From assembly GCA_946627575.1 (NCBI GenBank), contig CAMOVS010000014.1, forward strand, positions 1-11,278: 11,278 nt of DNA. The letters run 5' to 3'. The stretch comes from an uncultured Lachnospiraceae bacterium (GTDB taxonomy: Bacteria > Bacillota > Clostridia > Lachnospirales > Lachnospiraceae). The notes below the pieces were generated by a model. That model saw only the letters and a list, made by a program, of their open reading frames with translations, was not told the DNA's origin and ran no database searches. Below are positions 1 through 6,523 of the stretch, in pieces (the stretch's first letter is position 1; each line of letters starts with the position of its first letter). A program made the position numbers and the translations under genes.

Positions 1-2
1 GG

Positions 3-395
3 GCTACCCCTTTTATCTCTTGGTGTCCTCCTGACCTGACTGCTGAAGGGAAGGATTTGGCCGGCAAGAGTATGGAGGACCTGAATGCCCGGCGGATCCT
101 GATCATCCACCAGCAGATTCTGGGGAACTCCATCCGGGAAATGATCGAGGGGAAAACTAAGGCAGATGCCCCGGTCAGCATCACGGCTGCCTCCTGGTTC
201 AGCATGGATGACGACTTGAAGCGGGAGGGGGATGTCTTAATCCGGGAGGAGGACCAGTGGCAGGATCTGGTAAGGGAGGGGGCCTATGATCTCATTATTG
301 GGGATCCCCTTTTGGCCAGGGCCTTGCCGGAGTATAAAGGAAAATGGCTGCCCTTATCTCATTTCGCCGTATCAGGTAAGAGGATTAATGTATGA
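3..395 (+). CDS. Nitrogenase component 1-like protein, C-terminal fragment (5' end outside window)
   Basis: The frame is open without a stop from base 3 to TGA at 393-395, so this is the last ~130 residues of a longer protein; the TTG at 57 is internal and not a credible start. The visible part looks like the final Rossmann-type domain of NifD/NifK-superfamily proteins: a hydrophobic strand RRILIIHQQILGNSIREM, then an acidic stretch, then DLIIGDPLL and LPLSHFAVSGK near the end. The same order occurs at the end of the component 1-like gene at 8016-9503 (RIIADPLYQPICP, then FISLPHEAFSGR), so the two are probably paralogous. The gene overlaps hypF by four bases (ATGA), which suggests one mRNA and coupled translation. 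The cluster-ligand region lies outside the window, so its function and subgroup cannot be judged. The family call rests on motif resemblance, not on a database search. Confidence 0.7.
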   Translation, partial: ATPFISWCPPDLTAEGKDLAGKSMEDLNARRILIIHQQILGNSIREMIEGKTKADAPVSITAASWFSMDDDLKREGDVLIREEDQWQDLVREGAYDLIIGDPLLARALPEYKGKWLPLSHFAVSGKRINV

Positions 396-2785
396 GTATG
401 GTATCCAATGACCAAAGGATGACCGATAATAACGATAATAACCAGATATATGCCGTGGAGGCCAGAGTTTACGGCATCGTCCAGGGGGTGGGATTTCGCC
501 CTACTGTCAGCCGCCATGCCATAGCCTGCGGGGTAGCCGGCTCTGTCAGCAATATGGGTCCTTATGTGGAGATTCGGGCCCAGGGGATCAAAGACCGGGT
601 GGATGAGTTCATAGACCGGGTCCGCAGAGAGCCCCCGGAGCGGGCCGTGATACTGCGGATGGATGTGCGGGAGTGTCCGCCCCTTGTCGGAGACCATATA
701 TTCAGGATCATCGAGAGCGAAAAAAGGCAGGGGCAGATCTTTGTGTCACCGGACATCGCCATATGCCCCCAATGCATGAAGGAAATGTATGATCCGGGGA
801 ACCGCCGCTACCTGCATCCCTTTATCAACTGCACCTGCTGCGGGCCCAGGCTGACCATCCTGGATTCCATGCCTTATGACCGGGTCAGGACCAGCATGGC
901 AGGATTTCCTATGTGCCCGGAATGTGAGTATGAATATACCCACCCGGAGACAAGACGCTACGATGCCCAGCCGGTCTGCTGTAATGACTGCGGACCTGAG
1001 GTTTATCTCCTGGACCGGGAGGAAAGAGGAGCCCAGGCTATCCGGACAGTCCGCCGGATCATCCGGGATGGCGGCATCGCGGCCATCAAGGGGATCGGAG
1101 GATTTCATCTGTGCTGTGATGCCACTTCCCAGGAAGCAGTAAGCCGGCTTCGGAAACGGAAGCGGAGGCCCGGAAAGCCCTTTGCCCTTATGATGAAGGA
1201 TATGGCGGCGGTACATCGGGAGTGCCTGGTTTTTCCTGAGGCAGAGGAGATACTGACCGGACACCAGAAACCCATTCTTCTCCTGCCTGCCCGGGAAAAG
1301 GGCAGGATCTGTCAGGCTGTGGCTCCGGACAATCCTATGCTGGGGGTCATGCTGCCTTATGCCCCCATCCAGCTTCTTCTCTTTGACTACAAGGATGAAG
1401 TGGATATGCCCGATTGCCTGGTTATGACCAGTGCCAATACCTCAGGGGCTCCAATCTGCCGGGATGATCAGGATGCCCGGAACGAGCTGGGCTCCATCTG
1501 TGATGTTATCCTGTCCCATGACCGCCTGATCCGGATCCGGGCTGATGACACGGTGATGGACTATGATCGAGAAGCAAACCGGCCCTACATGATCCGAAGG
1601 TCCAGGGGCTATGCCCCTCTGCCGGTTATGGTATCGGAGACGGCGCCCGGAGACATCCTGGCTGTTGGAGGAGAATTAAAGAATACTTTCTGCATTGCCC
1701 GGGGAGATCTCTTTTACCTGTCTCCCTACATCGGGGATATGACGGATGCCCGGACCGTCCGGGCCCTTTCCGAGTCTGCCGGCCGGATGGAAGACTTATT
1801 TGAAGCAGAACCTTCTATTCTGGTCGCTGACCTGCATCCCCGCTACAACACAGGTGTCTGGGCTGAACAGGAGGCAAAAAGACGCGGTCTGCCCCTTTTG
1901 AAGATCCAGCATCATTATGCCCATATCCTGTCATGCATGGCGGAAAATGACTGGAAGGATCCTGTGATCGGTGTGGCCATGGACGGCACCGGTTACGGGC
2001 CGGATGAGACCATCTGGGGCGGGGAGATCCTCATATGTGATCCTTTAAACTATCGTCGCTATGCCAGCATCGCCCCATTTGTTCAGACAGGAGGAGACCG
2101 GTCAGCCGTGGAAGGCTGGAGAATTGCCGTGGATCTGATTTATCGAATCAGCGGTCCGGACCGGGAAGACCATGCGGAAGAAATAATCGGCAGGCTGAAC
2201 CTGTGTCAGACAGACCAGGCCCGGATCCTTCACCGGATGGCCGAGCGAGGTGTCAACAGCATCAAGTCTACCAGCGCCGGCCGACTCTTTGACGCAGTCA
2301 GCGCTATCCTGGGCATCTGCAGGGAATCCGGCTTCGAAGGAGAGGCAGCCACCAAACTTCAATTTGCCGCCATGGCCTGGGCCGACAGGCATCCGGACCA
2401 GGAAGAAGAGCTTGATAGGGAAGGGTTAGCTGCAGGGGCGTCCTGCCTGCCGACGCTGGATCTGGTCTCCCGAATTACCAATCGCTATCTTGCAGGGGAA
2501 GACCGGAATAAGCTGGCATGGATCTTCCACGCAGAACTGGCCCGGATGATCACTGCCGCCTGCAGGCAGGCTCGGAAAGAGACCGGGATCAGCACGGCAG
2601 CTCTAAGCGGGGGATGTTATCAGAACACCCTTCTCCTGTCCCTAAGCCGGCGGATGCTGTCCCGGGACGGATTCCGGGTCCTCACCCACAGCATGGTGCC
2701 TCCCAATGACGGGGGGATCTGCCTGGGTCAGGCCTATGGGGCTGCCACCCGGATGCGGGAGGAACTAAAGAAATCAAGGGACTAG
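392..2785 (+). CDS. hypF: Carbamoyltransferase HypF, [NiFe]-hydrogenase maturation
   Basis: HypF uses carbamoyl phosphate and ATP to make carbamoyl-adenylate and passes the carbamoyl group to the C-terminal cysteine of HypE, the precursor of the CN ligands. All expected domains are present in its 797 residues, a normal length. An acylphosphatase domain (about 20-110) has GIVQGVGFRP and the later SNMG. Two zinc-finger units follow, C125-x2-C128 with C147-x2-C150 and C175-x2-C178 with C197-x2-C200. A YrdC/Sua5-like domain covers about 215-410 (KGIGGFHL, KRRPGKPFALM, TSANTSG). A Kae1-like domain (about 420-790) has HHYAH at 507-511, DGTGYG at 531-536, ALSGGCYQN at 737-745 and NDGG at 772-775. 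The start at 392 is preceded by AAGAGGA (378-384) and overlaps the upstream nitrogenase-like gene by 4 bases. It appears intact. Confidence 0.97.
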   Translation: MSMVSNDQRMTDNNDNNQIYAVEARVYGIVQGVGFRPTVSRHAIACGVAGSVSNMGPYVEIRAQGIKDRVDEFIDRVRREPPERAVILRMDVRECPPLVGDHIFRIIESEKRQGQIFVSPDIAICPQCMKEMYDPGNRRYLHPFINCTCCGPRLTILDSMPYDRVRTSMAGFPMCPECEYEYTHPETRRYDAQPVCCNDCGPEVYLLDREERGAQAIRTVRRIIRDGGIAAIKGIGGFHLCCDATSQEAVSRLRKRKRRPGKPFALMMKDMAAVHRECLVFPEAEEILTGHQKPILLLPAREKGRICQAVAPDNPMLGVMLPYAPIQLLLFDYKDEVDMPDCLVMTSANTSGAPICRDDQDARNELGSICDVILSHDRLIRIRADDTVMDYDREANRPYMIRRSRGYAPLPVMVSETAPGDILAVGGELKNTFCIARGDLFYLSPYIGDMTDARTVRALSESAGRMEDLFEAEPSILVADLHPRYNTGVWAEQEAKRRGLPLLKIQHHYAHILSCMAENDWKDPVIGVAMDGTGYGPDETIWGGEILICDPLNYRRYASIAPFVQTGGDRSAVEGWRIAVDLIYRISGPDREDHAEEIIGRLNLCQTDQARILHRMAERGVNSIKSTSAGRLFDAVSAILGICRESGFEGEAATKLQFAAMAWADRHPDQEEELDREGLAAGASCLPTLDLVSRITNRYLAGEDRNKLAWIFHAELARMITAACRQARKETGISTAALSGGCYQNTLLLSLSRRMLSRDGFRVLTHSMVPPNDGGICLGQAYGAATRMREELKKSRD

Positions 2786-2868
2786 AATGATAGATCGAAA
2801 CTGTTGAAATTGATACAAGGGAATGATTCTTGAAGGATAGGATAAGCCAATCAATCAAGGGTAAGGAA

Positions 2869-2876
2869 GAGGAGGA
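2869..2876 (+). promoter_or_regulatory. Strong ribosome binding site of hypC
   Basis: GAGGAGGA lies 6 bases before the hypC ATG at 2883. It is a near-ideal Shine-Dalgarno sequence and suits a small chaperone needed in excess over the enzyme HypF. The rest of the 97-base gap after hypF shows no convincing promoter or terminator. Confidence 0.75.
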
Positions 2877-2882
2877 AATACT

Positions 2883-3092
2883 ATGTGTGTCGGATTACCA
2901 GCCAGAGTGATGAATCTGAAGAACGGCCGGGCTGTGGTTGACGCTTCAGGAGCCCGCAAGGAGATCTCTGCAGAGCTGCTTGAAGACCTGGAACCCGGGG
3001 ATTATGTAATGGTCCATGCCGGGGTGGCAATCGCCCGGATCCGGGGCAACGACCAGGACCAGATGGATGACCTGATCGATGATCTTCTCTAA
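2883..3092 (+). CDS. hypC: Hydrogenase maturation chaperone HypC/HybG family
   Basis: A small chaperone that forms a complex with HypD, carries the Fe(CN)2(CO) unit and, in known systems, delivers it to the [NiFe]-hydrogenase large-subunit precursor. The 69-residue length is typical. It begins MCVGLPARV, so after removal of the first Met the essential cysteine (Cys2) is N-terminal. His45 lies in GDYVMVHAGVAI, which matches the family's second conserved region. The acidic tail (DQDQMDDLIDDLL) is also usual. It sits 97 bases after hypF and 24 bases before the chosen hypD start. In this locus the client protein is unknown, because no hydrogenase large subunit is present in the window. Confidence 0.95.
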   Translation: MCVGLPARVMNLKNGRAVVDASGARKEISAELLEDLEPGDYVMVHAGVAIARIRGNDQDQMDDLIDDLL

Positions 3093-3103
3093 AGCTGTAT
3101 GCC

Positions 3104-3108
3104 GGAGG
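3104..3108 (+). promoter_or_regulatory. Ribosome binding site that fixes the hypD start at 3117
   Basis: GGAGG lies between two in-frame ATG codons, after ATG 3099 and 8 bases before ATG 3117. It can only serve the second one. Confidence 0.65.
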
Positions 3109-3116
3109 ATGAGTCT

Positions 3117-4163
3117 ATGAGTGAAAAAAGTGCCGAAAAGGCTTTGCGGATTATAAAGAACTATGATGGCCCCAGAGTACGGATTATGGAGGTGTGCGGA
3201 ACCCATACCCACGAGAATTTCCGCCTGGGTGTCCGCCAGCTTCTGCCGGAGGCGGTAGACCTGATCTCCGGACCGGGCTGTCCGGTCTGTGTGACGCCGG
3301 CAGATTATATCGATGAAGCAGTCTGGCTTGCCCGGGAGAAAGGAGTCACCGTCTGTACCTTCGGAGACCTGGTCCGGGTGCCGGGAAGCAGGATGAGCCT
3401 GGCTGAAGCCAGAGCCGAAGGAGGAAAGGTCCGTATCGTTTACTCCCCGGATGATGCCTGCAGTTATGCCAAAGACCATCCGGAGGAGGAAGTGGTTTTT
3501 CTGTCGGTAGGTTTTGAGACCACCACGCCGGGCGCCTGCCTGTCCCTGGTCAGGGCCAGTCGTGATGGCGTGACCAATTATTCCCTGCTGACCGCCAACA
3601 AAACCATGCCCCAGGCCTATCGGGCCTTGAAGGGAAGCGCCGACGCTTTCCTTTATCCGGGTCATGTCAATGCCATTACCGGAACCGGGGTCTGCCGGGA
3701 ACTTGTCAAGGAAGGTATCAGCGGTGTGGTGGCAGGCTTTACCGCCAATGAGCTGGTCACAGCTTTTGCCCTGTGTCTGGCCATGCTGCAAAAAGGGGAG
3801 CCCTTTTTCGTCAATGCTTACCCCCGGGTTGTCCGGGAGGAAGGAAGTCCGGAAGGAATGCGCCTGATTGATCAGTGGATGGAAGCCTGCGATACGGAAT
3901 GGAGGGGCTTGGGCGTGATCCCGGGATCCGGACTCAAGCTTCGGAAAGAGGCAGAAGCTTATGATGCCAGGATCAAATATGAGATTCCACGGATGGAAGC
4001 CCGGACCCACACGGCCTGCCGCTGCGGAGAAGTCCTGCAGGGCCGCTGCCGTCCATCCGACTGTCCTCTGTTTGGCAAGGGCTGCACGCCTCTCCACCCG
4101 GTAGGTGCCTGTATGGTGTCCGGAGAAGGAGCCTGCTCGGCTTATTATCAGTATGGGATGTGA
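3117..4163 (+). CDS. hypD: Hydrogenase maturation iron-sulfur protein HypD
   Basis: HypD is the [4Fe-4S] scaffold on which, with HypC, the Fe(CN)2(CO) group is assembled. Family signatures in order (numbered from the start used here): CGTHTH at Cys27, GPGCPVC with Cys55 and Cys58, VGFETTTPG, YPGHVNAITG, NAYPRVVREEG, WRGLGVIPGSGL, and a C-terminal cluster region with CGEVL (Cys303), DCPLFG (Cys316), CTP (Cys323) and GACMVS (Cys332). ATG 3117 is preferred over the in-frame ATG 3099 because GGAGG at 3104-3108 is placed 8 bases before it, while nothing resembling a binding site precedes 3099. The resulting 348 residues fit the family. All key cysteines are present, so the protein should be functional. 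Confidence 0.95.
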   Translation: MSEKSAEKALRIIKNYDGPRVRIMEVCGTHTHENFRLGVRQLLPEAVDLISGPGCPVCVTPADYIDEAVWLAREKGVTVCTFGDLVRVPGSRMSLAEARAEGGKVRIVYSPDDACSYAKDHPEEEVVFLSVGFETTTPGACLSLVRASRDGVTNYSLLTANKTMPQAYRALKGSADAFLYPGHVNAITGTGVCRELVKEGISGVVAGFTANELVTAFALCLAMLQKGEPFFVNAYPRVVREEGSPEGMRLIDQWMEACDTEWRGLGVIPGSGLKLRKEAEAYDARIKYEIPRMEARTHTACRCGEVLQGRCRPSDCPLFGKGCTPLHPVGACMVSGEGACSAYYQYGM

Positions 4164-4256
4164 TGAAAGCATAAGCCGCTCTCCATACATAGCAATGGAG
4201 GCCTGATGCCTGAAGAAATCCGGCGGCACAGACTTTAGCTGCGGAATTCTGTATAG

Positions 4257-4282
4257 AAATGTGATCTGGAAATGTGATCTGG
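4257..4282. repeat. Perfect tandem duplication of 13 bases ahead of the hypE ribosome binding site
   Basis: AAATGTGATCTGG occurs at 4257-4269 and again at 4270-4282 with no gap. The second copy runs into the hypE binding site GGAGG (4281-4285). The first copy contains a GTG (4261) in frame with hypE, which creates an apparent 11-codon extension that is probably not used. It looks like a recent slippage duplication. Confidence 0.8.
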
Positions 4283-4285
4283 AGG
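4281..4285 (+). promoter_or_regulatory. Ribosome binding site that fixes the hypE start at 4294
   Basis: GGAGG stands 8 bases before ATG 4294, directly after the 13-base duplication. The in-frame GTG at 4261 has no comparable site. Confidence 0.7.
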
Positions 4286-4293
4286 AAATAGAG

Positions 4294-5310
4294 ATGCAGG
4301 AAAACAAGAGAAAGGCCGTGACCCTGGCCCATGGTGGCGGGGGCCGGCAGACCAATGAACTGATTCATGAGATTTTTAAGAAATATTTTGATAACCCGGA
4401 CCTGACGGCGGATGATGCGGCGGTTCTTTCCATGGATGAGGGAAGGATTGCGATGTCGACAGATGGTTTTATTGTCTCACCGGCGGAATTTCCGGGAGGA
4501 GATATCGGCAAGCTGTCTATCTGCGGTACGGTCAACGACCTGGCCTGCATGGGAGCCAGACCTATGTATCTGACCTGTGCTTTTGTCATCGAAGAGGGCT
4601 TCCCGATGGAAAAACTGGACAGGATTGCTGCTTCCATGGCAAGGACGGCGGAGGAAGCCGGTGTCCGCATCGTAGCCGGTGATACCAAGGTGGCCGGCAG
4701 AGGCCAGGTGGACGGAGTCTTTATCACAACGACCGGGATCGGAAGGATTCCGGAAGGAGTGGAGACTTCAGGCACTAAGGCCAGACCGGGAGACGTGGTG
4801 ATCGTGACCGGGGATGTAGGCCGGCATGGATGTACCATCCTTCTGGCCAGGGAGGACTTCGGGATCGACGCTGATGTGACCAGCGATTGTGCCCCTCTTT
4901 CAGGGGCTGTGGAGGCTATGCTTTCCGCGACGCCGGACATTCATGTGATCCGCGACGCTACCCGGGGCGGGGTCGGCACCGTGCTTTACGAAATAGCCGA
5001 ACAGAGCGGCGTCGGCGTGAATATAGATGCCGCCTCTCTGCCGGTGGACCAGTCTGTGCGGGGAGTATGCGGTTTGCTCGGCTTGGAACCCCTTTATTTG
5101 GCCTGCGAAGGGCGGCTGGTTGTCATTGCTCCCAAAGACCGGGCCGATGACCTGCTTCAGGTCCTCCGACAGGGCAAATATACGGCGGATGCCGCTGTCA
5201 TTGGAGAGATCACGGAGGATATGCCCGGCCGGGTAACCATGACCACGGAGATCGGATCCAAAACGCTGCTGCCCCCTCCGGGAGGCGAGCTGCTCCCCAG
5301 AATCTGTTAG
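4294..5310 (+). CDS. hypE: Hydrogenase maturation protein HypE (thiocarbamate dehydratase)
   Basis: HypE accepts the carbamoyl group from HypF on its C-terminal cysteine, dehydrates it with ATP to a thiocyanate, and donates CN to iron on HypCD. It belongs to the PurM/AIR-synthase fold family. Visible landmarks: AHGGGGRQTNELI near the N-terminus (12-24), DDAAVL at 40-45, TDGFIVSP at 56-63, then GGDIGKLSICGTVNDLACMGA (68-88), AGDTKV at 128-133, RDATRGG at 220-226, and the diagnostic ending PPPGGELLPRIC with Cys338 as the last residue. Start ATG 4294 gives 338 residues, the usual size. It lies 130 bases after hypD; that gap contains a 13-base duplication but no obvious promoter. It appears intact and active. 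Confidence 0.96.
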   Translation: MQENKRKAVTLAHGGGGRQTNELIHEIFKKYFDNPDLTADDAAVLSMDEGRIAMSTDGFIVSPAEFPGGDIGKLSICGTVNDLACMGARPMYLTCAFVIEEGFPMEKLDRIAASMARTAEEAGVRIVAGDTKVAGRGQVDGVFITTTGIGRIPEGVETSGTKARPGDVVIVTGDVGRHGCTILLAREDFGIDADVTSDCAPLSGAVEAMLSATPDIHVIRDATRGGVGTVLYEIAEQSGVGVNIDAASLPVDQSVRGVCGLLGLEPLYLACEGRLVVIAPKDRADDLLQVLRQGKYTADAAVIGEITEDMPGRVTMTTEIGSKTLLPPPGGELLPRIC

Positions 5311-5330
5311 CCAATAATATTTCCCGCACC

Positions 5331-5402
5331 AAAACTACAGAATAATCCAGATATATAGAGTTCTTCTTGGGGAGCAGACCTTGATAAGAGGCTGTAGTTT
5401 TT
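5331..5402 (+). terminator. Long inverted repeat with T-run: candidate terminator, attenuator or cis-acting RNA
   Basis: AAAACTACAG at 5331-5340 is a perfect reverse complement of CTGTAGTTTT at 5392-5401, and the right arm runs into TTTTT (5398-5402). Inside, CTTCTT (5363-5368) can pair with AAGAGG (5386-5391, one G-U), stacking directly on the outer helix. This gives about 16 base pairs on the 3' side with a 22-base bulge at 5341-5362 and a 17-base loop at 5369-5385. It lies between hypE and the TM1266-like gene, so it may end hyp transcription or regulate read-through into the nitrogenase-like genes. I do not recognise a known riboswitch class. The repeats are seen; the function is inferred. 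Confidence 0.5.
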
Positions 5403-5461
5403 GTTGGGAATCATTTCTAATCATTAATATATGGACAAAGAGGAAGGCAGGATACGGGAAA

Positions 5462-5707
5462 ATGGATACGAGAATAGCAGTTTTGTCCATCATTGTGGAA
5501 GACAGTGAAAAAACGGCCCAATTAAACGAAATCATTCATGGTTATGCAGATTATATCGTCGGCCGCATGGGAATTCCCTACAGGAAAAAGAATATCAATA
5601 TTATCAGCCTGGTGATGGATGCCCCCCAGAATCGGATCAGCGAGCTTTCCGGGAAGATCGGAAGAATTGGGGGCATTACGGCGAAAGTGGCTTATGCCAA
5701 GGTCTGA
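5462..5707 (+). CDS. TM1266-family small ACT-like protein (iron-only hydrogenase system regulator)
   Basis: An 81-residue protein that reads like the TM1266 family, a small ferredoxin-fold/ACT-like domain annotated as a putative regulator of [FeFe]-hydrogenase systems. The characteristic order is visible: MDTRIAVLSIIVED at the start, LNEIIHGYADYIVGRMGIPY at 21-40, KKNINIISLVMDAP at 42-55, ELSGKIGRIGGI at 61-72 and a final VAYAKV. ATG 5462 is chosen because homology begins there; the residues encoded upstream from the TTG at 5381 are unlike the family and overlap the inverted repeat. A modest CAGGA at 5448-5452 could serve as binding site. It ends 12 bases before the NifH-like gene, so they are probably co-transcribed. 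Its DNA is more AT-rich than its neighbours. No [FeFe]-hydrogenase or hydEFG gene is in the window, so the setting is unusual. Confidence 0.8.
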   Translation: MDTRIAVLSIIVEDSEKTAQLNEIIHGYADYIVGRMGIPYRKKNINIISLVMDAPQNRISELSGKIGRIGGITAKVAYAKV

Positions 5708-5719
5708 CAGGAGGGTCAC

Positions 5720-6523
5720 ATGATTAAAATAGCTGTTTACGGAAAGGGAGGCATAGGCAAGTCTACTACGGTATCCAATGTGGCGGTGGTTTTGGCCCGG
5801 GCCGGTCTGACGGTTATGCAGATCGGCTGTGATCCTAAGGCCGACTCCACGGTCCTTCTGAGGGGAAGGAAACAAGCCAGGATGGAGACGGTTCTGGACC
5901 TGGTGCGAAACCGAAAGGATGATTTCAGTCTGGATGATATGGTAGTCCGAGGCTGCGCCGGCGTACTTTGCGTGGAAGCCGGAGGTCCATCTCCGGGACT
6001 TGGCTGTGCAGGAAGGGGGATTATAGCTGCCCTGGAAACCCTGGAGAAAAAAGGGGCTTATGACATATGGAAGCCGGATGTGGTGATCTACGATGTCCTG
6101 GGTGATGTAGTCTGCGGCGGCTTTTCCATGCCCATGCGCCGGGGTTATGCTGACAAGGTTTTCGTCCTGACCTCCGGTGAGAATATGGCCATTCATGCGG
6201 CGGCCAATATCGGTATGGCCGTGGAGAATTTCAAAAGCCGGGGCTATGCCGGCCTGGGGGGAATCATCCTTAACCGCAGGAATGTCAAGAGGGAGCAGGA
6301 GAAGGTGGAAGAGCTGGCCCAGGACCTTCACACCCGGATTATTGCCGATCTGCCCCGGTCCGACCTGGTGCCGGAAGCCGAAGAAAAGATGATGACGGTG
6401 GTGGAAGGCTGGCCGGAGTCGGCTATGGCTGAAGCTTATCGAATGACCGCCTGTGCCATCTTGCAAGCCTGCGGCAGAGAGCTGCCGGAAAGCCTAAGGA
6501 CTGTCGGGGTGATGGAATGCTGA
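5720..6523 (+). CDS. NifH-like ATPase (nitrogenase Fe-protein superfamily, divergent)
   Basis: A 267-residue homologue of the nitrogenase Fe protein, expected to act as a homodimer that uses ATP to push electrons from a bridging [4Fe-4S] cluster into a component 1 partner. Features seen: P-loop GKGGIGKSTT at 8-17; switch I CDPKADST at 37-44; cluster ligand Cys96 in GLGCAGRG, with Arg99 matching the site ADP-ribosylated in some Fe proteins; and YDVLGDVVCGGF at 124-135, with ligand Cys132. It is somewhat shorter than true NifH (about 280-297), and its C-terminal third is divergent (HTRIIADLPRSDLV). An AGGAGGG binding site at 5709-5715 precedes the ATG. The stop overlaps the next gene by 7 bases, so the downstream component 1-like protein is the probable partner. 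Subgroup cannot be decided without a tree; it belongs with nitrogenase-like proteins and gives no evidence of nitrogen fixation. Confidence 0.93.
   Translation: MIKIAVYGKGGIGKSTTVSNVAVVLARAGLTVMQIGCDPKADSTVLLRGRKQARMETVLDLVRNRKDDFSLDDMVVRGCAGVLCVEAGGPSPGLGCAGRGIIAALETLEKKGAYDIWKPDVVIYDVLGDVVCGGFSMPMRRGYADKVFVLTSGENMAIHAAANIGMAVENFKSRGYAGLGGIILNRRNVKREQEKVEELAQDLHTRIIADLPRSDLVPEAEEKMMTVVEGWPESAMAEAYRMTACAILQACGRELPESLRTVGVMEC

Noticed and set aside
57..395. A stand-alone 112-residue gene starting at TTG 57
   Set aside because: The frame is open back to the window edge and the encoded sequence is a typical end domain of a longer component 1-like protein.
4261..4293. GTG 4261 as the hypE start
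   Set aside because: It lies inside the first copy of a 13-base duplication, has no binding site, and adds residues unlike the family; ATG 4294 has GGAGG at the right distance.
2946..4355. Long antisense open frame (469 codons) opposite hypC, hypD and the hypE start
   Set aside because: It mirrors strongly supported hyp genes, has no recognisable domain and runs across three genes; such frames are common opposite GC-rich coding DNA.
5401..5430. Promoter TTGTTG, 18 bases, TAATAT ahead of the TM1266-like gene
   Set aside because: Only 3 of 6 and 4 of 6 consensus matches in AT-rich DNA; too weak to list, though a promoter somewhere in this gap is possible.
5381..5461. TTG 5381 as the start of the TM1266-like gene
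   Set aside because: It overlaps the inverted repeat and the added residues are not family-like; ATG 5462 gives the normal size.
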